From: an uncultured Paenibacillaceae bacterium | GTDB lineage: Bacteria; Bacillota; Bacilli; Aneurinibacillales; Aneurinibacillaceae | DNA: 53,225 nucleotides | Direction: 5' to 3' | Assembly (NCBI GenBank): GCA_946478845.1 | Contig: CAMLDI010000020.1 | Span: forward strand, 1 to 53,225 | Shown: positions 25,067-32,721 of the stretch, piece after piece | Layout of the letters: every line of letters starts with the position of its first letter | Position numbering within the stretch: the stretch's first letter is position 1 | Notes under the pieces: generated by a model | Told to the model about the DNA's origin: nothing | What the model saw: only the letters and a program-made list of their open reading frames with translations | The model's database searches: none | Translations under genes and position numbers: made by a program

Positions 25067-25918
25067 ATGGCATACAAAAAAATGTGGGTAATCTTTTTGT
25101 TGTTGGGGTTGGTGTTTAGTATAACTGGATGCTATGCAGAAGCACCAGTAGAGAATGCTGTAATAAAAGAAAAGAATGGGATAGAGAAGGAACCAACCAT
25201 TGAAGAAATGCGCAAAGAATTAATGGAAAAATACGGTGATATCATTCCCATAGAATGGGGAGAAAAGGTCGAGGGAGTGAAAACCTATATTAATACAAGT
25301 GAAAAAATCATCGCATTAACTTTTGACGCTTGTGGTGGAGACAATGGCAAGGGATACGACGAAAAATTAATGGAGTTTTTAAAAGAAGAACAGGTACCGG
25401 CTACATTATTTGTGAATGGCCGCTGGATTGATGCCAATAAGGGAATTTTTCACCAATTGGCGGCAAATCCCTTATTTGAAATTGAAAATCACGGAACGTT
25501 GCATAAGCCCTTATCCATTTCAGGGAACGATGCCTATGGAATTGAAGGAACCAATTCTGTTAAAGAAGCTATTGACGAAGTACTCTTGAATCAAACTAAG
25601 ATTACAGAATTAACGGGAAAGAAACCGCGATTTTTCCGTTCTGGCACCGCCTTTTATGATGAAATTACCGTTAAAATCGTAGAGGATTTAGGGGGGAAAG
25701 TTGTCAACTATTCTATTTTAGGGGACGCTGGGGCTACCTTTACAAAAGAACAGGTGAATCAGGCTTTATTAGACGCAACTCCTGGTGCCATTGTCCTCTT
25801 ACATATGAATCAGCCAGAAAGTGAAACCGCTGAAGGGATCATGATAGCTGTACCCCAGTTAAAAAAGATGGGCTACCGTTTTGTGAAATTACAGGAATGG
25901 GATCAATTGTTGTTGTAG
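25067..25918 (+). CDS. Polysaccharide deacetylase-family lipoprotein
   Basis: The 283-aa product has a lipoprotein signal (MAYKKMWVIFLLLGLVF, lipobox SITGC) and a NodB-type domain. The first motif reads LTFDACGGD instead of the usual TFDDG, the histidine motif is NHGTLHKP, and RFFRSGTAFYDE and GAIVLLHMNQ follow. The TFDACGG variant is known in a subgroup of NodB proteins; the metal ligands Asp and His are kept. It probably deacetylates a cell-envelope glycan outside the membrane. Its 3' end overlaps the convergent SPOCS-like gene by 30 bp. Confidence 0.88.
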   Translation: MAYKKMWVIFLLLGLVFSITGCYAEAPVENAVIKEKNGIEKEPTIEEMRKELMEKYGDIIPIEWGEKVEGVKTYINTSEKIIALTFDACGGDNGKGYDEKLMEFLKEEQVPATLFVNGRWIDANKGIFHQLAANPLFEIENHGTLHKPLSISGNDAYGIEGTNSVKEAIDEVLLNQTKITELTGKKPRFFRSGTAFYDEITVKIVEDLGGKVVNYSILGDAGATFTKEQVNQALLDATPGAIVLLHMNQPESETAEGIMIAVPQLKKMGYRFVKLQEWDQLLL

Positions 25919-26536
25919 GAGATTAAATAAAAGGGTAATGGATACCTGCAAGTCAATATAGGTTTTATTGTTTCTAATTTCCATGGTTTCAGAAGAAATG
26001 ATTTGTTTATAGCTTAAATTACAAACCATTTGCTCATTTACAGTTATGTTTTTCTCCCGATGGGTAATCACGTCATCGGAAGCCATATCAGTAAAAAAGG
26101 AATACTCACTTTTTTTAAGTTGCTGGGCAGGAAGAGGAGCATACAAATAGTGATAGTCTTTCCGTTTTTTAAAGGCTATTTCCTCGGTTACAGAAAGAAT
26201 AGGATAGGGAGGAAACAAGGTATCAAAGAAGATGGTAGCTTTTAAAACCCCATCAACATAGACTTTATTGGTTAAAGAAGGGGAGCGGCAGGTTAAGTGA
26301 TTGATTTCCCATTCAACATGGGATAGGGACTTTATGGGATAAGGAATGATAACTTCCTCGTCTAAATCAACTTGTACATCGATTTTTGCAAGAAGGACAG
26401 GTACTTTTATTTGTTTTGAAGATTGGGCGTTTTTTGCGATTTTCATTAAAGTTAATTGGTCTTGCAGAGAAAAAACTTTTTCATTTAACTTTTGTATTTG
26501 CTTTTCTAATTTCCAATATGACTCTACTTGGTTCAT
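25889..26536 (-). CDS. SPOCS/DUF3794-like spore-surface protein A
   Basis: This 215-aa protein is a diverged paralogue of the divergent gene at 26742. A short coiled coil opens it (YWKLEKQIQKLNEKVFSLQDQ). A domain in the style of SPOCS proteins follows: IKVPVLLAKIDVQVDLDEEV, PYPIKSLSHVEWEINHLTC and NKVYVDGVLKATIFFD. SPOCS domains occur in SipL and several coat/exosporium proteins. The last 30 bp overlap the 3' end of the deacetylase gene on the other strand. Spore function is inferred from the family only. Confidence 0.65.
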   Translation of the reverse strand: MNQVESYWKLEKQIQKLNEKVFSLQDQLTLMKIAKNAQSSKQIKVPVLLAKIDVQVDLDEEVIIPYPIKSLSHVEWEINHLTCRSPSLTNKVYVDGVLKATIFFDTLFPPYPILSVTEEIAFKKRKDYHYLYAPLPAQQLKKSEYSFFTDMASDDVITHREKNITVNEQMVCNLSYKQIISSETMEIRNNKTYIDLQVSITLLFNLLQQQLIPFL

Positions 26537-26602
26537 TTTTCATTCCTCCATTAGTAACCTGTATCAATACCAATATATGAAAAGAAAAAATAAAAGATAT
26601 AG

Positions 26603-26633
26603 GGCATTCACCCATTTTATGGGTGAATGCCCC
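26603..26633. promoter_or_regulatory. 13-bp inverted repeat between divergent SPOCS-like genes
   Basis: A GGGCATTCACCCA/TGGGTGAATGCCC perfect stem (26603-26615/26621-26633) with a 5-nt loop lies between two genes that both run away from it. It therefore does not end either gene. It may be an operator or, on the minus strand where a T-run follows, a leader attenuator. Confidence 0.5.
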
Positions 26634-26741
26634 TAGTTATTTGTACCGCCTAAAAATCTAAGAAGCCCAAAATTTTGTGATAAACACGCATATGATGATA
26701 GAGTAAATTTTACTAATTAAGACTTCAAAAGGAGTGACAAC

Positions 26742-27452
26742 ATGTCTAAGTCCAAAAAAGAAGAAAAATGCCACTGTTGTGATTGCAAAGATACAACAAT
26801 TAAAGTGCCTGTTATATTAGCAGAGCCAAAAATCCAGGTTCATATCGATACAACGATTACCTTTCCTACCCCAGTGTTAGAAATAAAAGATATTAAAAAA
26901 AGGTTAAAAATAACCCAATGTAAACTGTTATTGCCAGGAAATAAGTTGTTTATAAAAGGGTTTGTGCGAAAAAATATTCAATATGCTTCCCCTGTTTTTG
27001 GTACGTCAACATCAGTACACTCAACGTTGCAGTCCTTTACCGTCGATATTCCCTTCTCCCATGTGGAGGATTTAACAGGAAAATTCTTGAAAAAACCTTT
27101 AACCACTCATTTTAGTGATAGGGAAGAAATTGAGTATACCAGTTTTAAACCTTTGTCAGCTGATTTCCCAGCCAGTGAACATCTCATCTCTAGCGACCTC
27201 TCCCAATTTTCCCAGGTACACAAAGAGTTTTTTAATGAATTGCCATTCTGTGAACTCATTTGGGCATCTTTTGTTGAATTTGATGAAGCACTTAATCGTA
27301 TACAGGGTTCCTTTAGCAGGGGTGTTTGTAAAGGAAGATCAATCCTTCCCTTTGAGGAAGGAATATTTACCCGCTTAGAAGAAAAATTAGTCGTTGATTT
27401 TCAAATAAAAGTTTTACAAAAACAGCCAGTGAAAGTGACAGATGATTGTTAA
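26742..27452 (+). CDS. SPOCS/DUF3794-like spore-surface protein B
   Basis: The 236-aa product begins with a Lys/Cys-rich head (KKEEKCHCCDCKD) that could bind metal or form disulfides. A SPOCS-like domain follows: IKVPVILAEPKIQVHIDTTI, then FPTPVLEIKDIKKRLKI and NKLFIKGFVRKNIQYAS. The repeat of motif order with the 25889-26536 product shows common descent. An AAAGGAGTG ribosome site precedes the ATG, and a terminator follows. Likely a coat or exosporium protein, by family. Confidence 0.7.
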   Translation: MSKSKKEEKCHCCDCKDTTIKVPVILAEPKIQVHIDTTITFPTPVLEIKDIKKRLKITQCKLLLPGNKLFIKGFVRKNIQYASPVFGTSTSVHSTLQSFTVDIPFSHVEDLTGKFLKKPLTTHFSDREEIEYTSFKPLSADFPASEHLISSDLSQFSQVHKEFFNELPFCELIWASFVEFDEALNRIQGSFSRGVCKGRSILPFEEGIFTRLEEKLVVDFQIKVLQKQPVKVTDDC

Positions 27453-27470
27453 TACTCCTTTTGTCAGGAA

Positions 27471-27504
27471 AAAAGAAACCTCTGATCAATTCAGGGTTTC
27501 TTTT
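27471..27504 (+). terminator. Terminator of SPOCS-like gene B
   Basis: A stem AAAAGAAACC/GGTTTCTTTT with an inner CTGA/TCAG pairing is followed by TTTATTTT. Confidence 0.8.
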
Positions 27505-27715
27505 TTATTTTGGAAGGCGCTTCGGCTTCGATGCTTCCATTTTCCGACTTAGGAGGTATTTCTAGCTATAAAATTGAATTTCTTTATTATATTTATTGGT
27601 TTAAGCCACCTTTTCTTAAGAGGTTTAGGTTAGTTTGTGTTAATAAAACGGGCATTATTTGTGGAAAGAAGTTATATGTTGAAAGGGAGAGGCAGTTAGA
27701 AGGGAGGCTATTGTA

Positions 27716-28834
27716 GTGCTGAAGAACCCTAATGTACTTATTCTTGCTGCTAGTTATGGGGATGGACATTTGCAGGTTTCCAAAGTGTTACAAAATCATT
27801 TTAAGAAAATAGGAATAGACAATGTGGAGATTATGGACCTTTTTGCAGAGGCTCATCCAATCATGAATGAGTTTGTTAAATATGTCTATCTGAAAAGTTT
27901 TACATTGGCTCCTTCTTTATATGGATGGGTGTATTACAGAAGTAAAGAGATGAGACATGACCGATTATTTGCTAAAGTTCTTCATTCTTTTGGCACTCAA
28001 AAATTAAAAGAGAGATTTCAACGGCAGAAACCGGATGTGGTGATTAATACATTTCCTTTCTACGCCATGCCTATTTTACGGTTAAAATATCAGATTGATA
28101 TTCCAAACTTTACAGTGATTACTGATTTTTCCCTTCATCAACGATGGCTCCATCCTGAAGTTGATAAGTATTATGTGGCAACTGAGGACTTAAAGATGGA
28201 AATGAGCAAAAGGGAAATTCCCAGGAATAAGATTTTTGTAAGCGGCATTCCTGTAAGGGATTCATTTGATAAAGGATATGATGAAAAAATAGTATATCAG
28301 CAATTAGGATTAGATCCAAAGAAACGGACAATTTTAGTTATGGCGGGTGCTTATGGCGTAGTAAATAACATTAAAGAAATTGTAGAGGATCTATCCCGGC
28401 TTAAAGATTATCAAATCCTTTTAGCCTGCGGAAAAAATGAATCCTTAATCAAAGAAATGAAGAGCTATTTCAACAACCATGCCGGGGTAAAAGTGCATGG
28501 TTATATTGAAAATATTCATGAATTGTTTGGTATCTTAGCATGCATGATTACAAAACCAGGGGGGATCACCTTATCAGAAGCCATTGCTGCAAGAGTTCCA
28601 GTGTTACTATATCATCCTGTTCCCGGGCAAGAAAAAGACAATGCAGAGTATTTAATGAAAAAAGGGGGTGCAGTAATCTTTAACGATAGGGCAGGATTTC
28701 GGGAAAACATACTTCCTTTAATAGATGATGAAAAATCCTTATTAAAAATGAAAGAAACCATGGGTTTTTTGCATCAAAGCAATTCTGGAGAAAGAATTGT
28801 AAAAGATATCTTAGAGGAAATGGTTCATCCATGA
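27716..28834 (+). CDS. UgtP/MGDG-synthase-family glycosyltransferase (YkoN-like)
   Basis: The 372-aa GT28-type enzyme resembles processive diacylglycerol glucosyltransferases. The N-terminal MGDG-synthase domain reads NVLILAASYGDGHLQVSKVL, then TFPFYAMPILRLK and VITDFSLHQRWLHPEVDKYYV. The C-terminal nucleotide-sugar site reads CMITKPGGITLSEAIAARVPVLLY. The acceptor is probably a lipid on the cytoplasmic membrane face. GTG 27716 is preceded by GAAGGGAGG. The gene opens a tight operon: its TGA overlaps the ATG of the next gene by 4 bp. Gene order recalls the ykoN-ykoP region of Bacillus. Confidence 0.88.
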   Translation: MLKNPNVLILAASYGDGHLQVSKVLQNHFKKIGIDNVEIMDLFAEAHPIMNEFVKYVYLKSFTLAPSLYGWVYYRSKEMRHDRLFAKVLHSFGTQKLKERFQRQKPDVVINTFPFYAMPILRLKYQIDIPNFTVITDFSLHQRWLHPEVDKYYVATEDLKMEMSKREIPRNKIFVSGIPVRDSFDKGYDEKIVYQQLGLDPKKRTILVMAGAYGVVNNIKEIVEDLSRLKDYQILLACGKNESLIKEMKSYFNNHAGVKVHGYIENIHELFGILACMITKPGGITLSEAIAARVPVLLYHPVPGQEKDNAEYLMKKGGAVIFNDRAGFRENILPLIDDEKSLLKMKETMGFLHQSNSGERIVKDILEEMVHP

Positions 28835-30000
28835 TGGTAACCTTTATTTTATTTCTTGTAGAATTTGTTCGCGGTGCTTATTTAGCCTCATTTTTGCCGG
28901 TTTATACCATGCAGGGTTTAGGATTATCTTTAACTGTAGCTGGTACAGCTGTGACTGCCCATTATGTTACAGATACTTCGATTAAAACTTTTTTAGGCTA
29001 TTTGCTCGATCGTTTTTCGGCAAGGATCATTTGTTTTGTGGGATTGATCATTTCCTTTGCTGGCTTATTGCTTATCTTCTTTGGCACACAGCCCTGGATT
29101 ATTATTGTTTCTTCCGCCCTTTTTGGAATTGGAGTATCCCCTATTTGGCTCATTTCTTTAAGTAAAGTAAATGGGGCGGAGAGGGCCACCCAAATGGGGG
29201 CCATTTATACCATGTGGTTAATTGGATTAGGCGCAGGCCCTGTAGTGATTAATTTCTTTTTAGATATTAGTTTAACCTTATCCTATATCTTGTTAGGAAT
29301 GTTGTGGCTTATCACAATCTTTTGTGTCTTTGGCATTCCCAATGAAAAAATTTCCACCCTTCCTTTGTCACCTCTAAAACAACAATGGAACAATCTTATA
29401 GAACGTCTTAAAGATATGAAATTGTTGTTGCCAGGTATGATTCTACAAACTACAGCCGCTGGCATGCTTGTTCCTATCCTGCCTAGTTTTGCGACTAAAT
29501 ATCTTGGATTAACCTATTCCCAGTATTCCTTAATTTTAATTTTAGGGGGAGCCAGTGCAGTTTTAAGCTTAATTCCTATGGGGCGTTTCTCTGATCGGGG
29601 CGGGAAGAAATGGTTTCTGGTCATTGGATTTGCTTTATTCGCTATTTGCCTTGCTTCTTTAACTCTAAGCTCTAATTTTTATATGTCCCTTTTAATTGCT
29701 ATCCTGTTAGGCGGGTCGTATGCAGCAGTTTTGCCTGTTTGGAATGCCATTCTATCTTATCAGGTTCCTGAAGGACAGGAAGGATTGGGCTGGGGAATTT
29801 TTTCAAGTGTTGAGGGAATAGGCATTATGATTGGTCCTATTGTGGGGGGGTGGATTGGAAGTTTGTACAGTGAAAATGTAACAGTATGGATCAGCGCGAT
29901 TTTGCTTGGGGGAATTGCGTTGTTTTATCTCTTGTTACCTTTTCAGCGAGTGATCGGCAAGCGGGGGTCATATATTACAACCGGGGAGAGAAGCCTATGA
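28831..30000 (+). CDS. Major facilitator superfamily transporter
   Basis: The 389-aa, approximately 12-helix membrane protein has MFS features: a conserved loop SIKTFLGYLLDRFSARIIC between helices 2 and 3, and a second-half counterpart PMGRFSDRGGKKWFLVIGFA. Starts (ATGATGG) overlap the stop of the glycosyltransferase, and its own stop overlaps the deacetylase start (ATGA), so all are translated from one mRNA. The substrate may be an envelope precursor or a drug; the sequence does not say. Confidence 0.88.
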   Translation: MMVTFILFLVEFVRGAYLASFLPVYTMQGLGLSLTVAGTAVTAHYVTDTSIKTFLGYLLDRFSARIICFVGLIISFAGLLLIFFGTQPWIIIVSSALFGIGVSPIWLISLSKVNGAERATQMGAIYTMWLIGLGAGPVVINFFLDISLTLSYILLGMLWLITIFCVFGIPNEKISTLPLSPLKQQWNNLIERLKDMKLLLPGMILQTTAAGMLVPILPSFATKYLGLTYSQYSLILILGGASAVLSLIPMGRFSDRGGKKWFLVIGFALFAICLASLTLSSNFYMSLLIAILLGGSYAAVLPVWNAILSYQVPEGQEGLGWGIFSSVEGIGIMIGPIVGGWIGSLYSENVTVWISAILLGGIALFYLLLPFQRVIGKRGSYITTGERSL

Positions 30001-30764
30001 GTAAATTACTGGTATGGGCACCGATCATATTTCTTATTTTTTATGCTTTTTTTCCAAGATTTTTAATACGCTATTTTCGCATAGCAATTTTTAATAAAGG
30101 AGAACTAAAAAAGAAAATTGCTTTTACCTTTGATGATGGGCCTGACCCAATATATACGCCCAGTTTGTTGGATGTATTAAAAAAATATAATGTAAAAGCG
30201 ACCTTTTTTATCCTCGGTTCGAAAGCAGAGAAGAATCCAGAACTCATCCTACGCATTCAAGAGGAAGGGCACTTAATTGGAATACACAACTATGTCCATT
30301 ATGCTAATTGTTTTTTGACACCAGGCCAGGCTAGAAAACAATTTAACCAATCAGCAGAAATTATTCAACAAATTACTGGCCAAAGGCCTTGTTATTATCG
30401 TCCCCCCTGGGGTTTGCCCAACTTCATTGATTTATTTGAAAAAGAAAAATTTCAAATTGTGATGTGGTCCATCATGGTGGGAGATTGGCGCAGGAAAGTG
30501 GGCAGGGAAAAACTTAAACATCGGTTGCTTCACTCCTTACATGATGGAGCCATCATTGTTTTGCATGATAGTGGTGAAACCCTGGGGGCAGATGAGGATG
30601 CTCCTACGAATATGATCTCCGCTCTTGAAGATGTTCTTCTGGTTGTACTTGAAAAAGGATATGAATGTGTACGGGTGGATGAATTAGTTCACATGATACC
30701 AGAAAGGGGGAACCCAGAATTCGATTCCGTTGGGGCAAAAGACTTCTTATCTCGTTATGGATGA
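29997..30764 (+). CDS. Polysaccharide deacetylase, membrane-anchored
   Basis: The 255-aa product has an N-terminal membrane anchor (LLVWAPIIFLIFYAFFP) and a complete NodB domain: TFDDGPDPIYTP (metal Asp, about residue 43), HLIGIHNYVHYANC (metal His pair), RPPWGLPN, and IIVLHDSG. It should remove acetyl groups from an extracytoplasmic glycan, perhaps one made via the co-transcribed glycosyltransferase. The start ATG 29997 overlaps the MFS stop and follows GGGGAG. The next gene begins 4 bp before its end. Confidence 0.9.
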   Translation: MSKLLVWAPIIFLIFYAFFPRFLIRYFRIAIFNKGELKKKIAFTFDDGPDPIYTPSLLDVLKKYNVKATFFILGSKAEKNPELILRIQEEGHLIGIHNYVHYANCFLTPGQARKQFNQSAEIIQQITGQRPCYYRPPWGLPNFIDLFEKEKFQIVMWSIMVGDWRRKVGREKLKHRLLHSLHDGAIIVLHDSGETLGADEDAPTNMISALEDVLLVVLEKGYECVRVDELVHMIPERGNPEFDSVGAKDFLSRYG

Positions 30765-31291
30765 TATGGGATCAATTCCTATTACGGTTGTTAGGCATAC
30801 ATCCCTTTGATCAACAAAATCCATTTCTCCAATATCGCATCCGAAAATATCGGGGAGAAACCCTTACTTTTGCAAATGGAAGCATGGTTTGCAAAGATGA
30901 TTTAATTGTAGAATTGCATGTAAACAACAAACTTCTCATGCAAATGGCGGCCAATTCCCGTTCTGATATGCACCTGGCTATTAAGATGGTACGGGCAGTA
31001 GAAGCATTATTGCCTAAAATTGCAAACATGATTAAAGAAAAAATGGGCCAGGATGTGAAAGCCCTCTATGGAATCACAATGATTTATCGGGGGACAGAAC
31101 ACTTAGGATTTCATGTTGTATCCATGCCTAAAGGAATCCTTTCTTGTTTGACTGGTATGTATCTTCGGTTTTTATTATCGGTTTTGCATGTTCTGGGAAA
31201 CAAACGATTACAAAAGAACAGGGAACGTCTTGTTCCCAAAATTATCGTTATGCCTGTCACCCAATTAAATCAAAAGTATCAACAAGGCTAG
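30761..31291 (+). CDS. YkoP-like protein
   Basis: The 176-aa product resembles YkoP-type domains: PFLQYRIRKYRGETLTFANG, VELHVNNKLLMQMA, LYGITMIYRGTEHLGF and RLVPKIIVMPVTQL. In other genomes such domains stand next to, or are fused to, polysaccharide deacetylases, as here. It is translationally coupled to the deacetylase (4-bp overlap) and ends the operon at a hairpin. The biochemical role is not known. Confidence 0.75.
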   Translation: MIWDQFLLRLLGIHPFDQQNPFLQYRIRKYRGETLTFANGSMVCKDDLIVELHVNNKLLMQMAANSRSDMHLAIKMVRAVEALLPKIANMIKEKMGQDVKALYGITMIYRGTEHLGFHVVSMPKGILSCLTGMYLRFLLSVLHVLGNKRLQKNRERLVPKIIVMPVTQLNQKYQQG

Positions 31292-31315
31292 CCCTACAAA
31301 AAGGGTTAGTCTTTT
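31288..31315 (+). terminator. Terminator of the envelope operon
   Basis: A CTAGCCCT/AGGGTTAG stem with a G-U pair (31288-31295/31302-31309) is followed by TCTTTTT. It overlaps the last stop codon. Confidence 0.75.
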
Positions 31316-31435
31316 TCTAATTACAATGGAGGTAGTATCTAATCGTCATCCCAATAAACAATAGGATGCAATTTCATTATTTATCAATTACTATATATAT
31401 AGGAAAAATATATAGTGTTAAGGGGAAATGGTGAT

Positions 31436-32506
31436 ATGGCAAAGATTTTGATTGCCTTGGATAACGGGCATGGTCTTAATACTCCAGGTAAAAGAACTCC
31501 TATTTTTTCAGATGGAACAAAATCATCTTATACAGGGAAAAACTTTATGCACGAATGGGAGTTTAATCGTAGAGTTGTTCAATTGTTAAAGTTAGAATTG
31601 GAACGTTTTGGATTTGCAGTAATTGAAGTCTCTCCTACTGAAGCAGACACACCTATTGAAAAGCGTTGTCAAGTTGCTAACAATGCAGGAGCACAATTAT
31701 ATGTGTCTATTCACGCTAATGCTTTGAAAGATGGAATTTGGGGAAACCCAGAAGGAATTGAGACATTGACATATGGCTCTGGAGAATCATTAAGGATAGG
31801 AAAAATAATTCAAAAGCAATTAATTTCTGCAACAGGATTAAGAGACAGAGGGATGAAGGATGGCTCTTGGTTAGGGGTTGTAAAAGGAACAAAAATGCCA
31901 GCAATTCTAACTGAAAATGGGTTTATGGATAATATCAGAGAAGCAAAATTATTGTTATCTGAAGACTACAGAAAGAAAGTTGCTGTAGCACACGCAAAAG
32001 GAATTTGTGAAGTGTTTGGAGTTAAGTATGTTGGGGACAAGCCTGCATATGCTACTATTCCTACTACTGTTAATGGTGTATCAGTACCAGGTATCGTGGT
32101 AGGCAATTATGTTAGTCTCCACTGGAAAGCACTTGATATGGTTGGTAATAAAAAATATACATACCAATTCTATAACAATAACAAAAGTGTAAAGTTTACT
32201 ATTAATGGTAAGGAAATTGATGGGACTTTATATAACGGTGATTCGTATATTCGTTATGATTATATCAATCCAGACTTTATTGTTACTAAAGTTGGTGATG
32301 GATTCGATTTTAGCTTTAAGCAACCAGAAGTAGTTATTCCTATAGAAAAACCTACTACAACGCCCGTAAAGGACTCTATAGACGTTCTAGTTGATAATGG
32401 TATCATTAAGTCTCCTGAATATTGGCGTGGATTATTGGCAGGTAACGTGACGTTTAACAAGGATTACTTTAAGCAATTATTGGATAATGTAGCAGGAAAA
32501 TTATAG
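31436..32506 (+). CDS. N-acetylmuramoyl-L-alanine amidase (Amidase_3), endolysin-like
   Basis: The 356-aa product cleaves the amide between MurNAc and L-Ala of peptidoglycan. The zinc site is visible: LIALDNGHGLN (His), EWEFNRRV (Glu) and YVSIHANALKD (His), and a late TENGFMDN carries the catalytic Glu. The C-terminal 165 aa hold a beta-rich wall-binding-like region (TVNGVSVPGIVVGNYV; YTYQFYNNNKSVKFTI) and a final helical module (VDVLVDNGII-like, PEYWRGLLAG) common in phage endolysins. There is no signal peptide, so release would need a holin or lysis. ATG 31436 follows AAGGGGA. Confidence 0.88.
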   Translation: MAKILIALDNGHGLNTPGKRTPIFSDGTKSSYTGKNFMHEWEFNRRVVQLLKLELERFGFAVIEVSPTEADTPIEKRCQVANNAGAQLYVSIHANALKDGIWGNPEGIETLTYGSGESLRIGKIIQKQLISATGLRDRGMKDGSWLGVVKGTKMPAILTENGFMDNIREAKLLLSEDYRKKVAVAHAKGICEVFGVKYVGDKPAYATIPTTVNGVSVPGIVVGNYVSLHWKALDMVGNKKYTYQFYNNNKSVKFTINGKEIDGTLYNGDSYIRYDYINPDFIVTKVGDGFDFSFKQPEVVIPIEKPTTTPVKDSIDVLVDNGIIKSPEYWRGLLAGNVTFNKDYFKQLLDNVAGKL

Positions 32507-32567
32507 AGAATTGTGTACAGGTTATTAATATATTAATACATTATACGTGTTCACAAAAATCATTAAG

Positions 32568-32596
32568 GGTTCGGAATCTTATTCCGAGCCTTCTTT
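32568..32596 (+). terminator. Terminator of the amidase gene
   Basis: A 10-bp stem with one G-U pair (32568-32577/32581-32590) is followed by TTCTTT. Confidence 0.75.
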
Positions 32597-32631
32597 ATCA
32601 ATTAAAATATCAGAAAATTTAGAAATTAATG

Positions 32632-32686
32632 TTGATATGGAATGAATTGGGTGTTAAAATGACCTTGTTGGCAAAAAAAATGCCAA
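32632..32686 (+). promoter_or_regulatory. SigmaA promoter and palindrome before aldehyde dehydrogenase
   Basis: -35 TTGATA (32632-32637) and -10 TAAAAT (32655-32660) have 17-nt spacing. Just downstream, TTGGCA-7A-TGCCAA (32668-32686) is a perfect inverted repeat at the expected transcription start, a likely operator. Confidence 0.65.
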
Positions 32687-32721
32687 ATATTACATAAATG
32701 GCGTGAGGAGGAAGGAAAAAA

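Noticed and set aside
27510..27716. Open frame of 68 codons before the glycosyltransferase gene
   Set aside because: It lies between a terminator and the operon start, lacks a ribosome site, and its product has no sensible pattern. The region is the leader of the operon.
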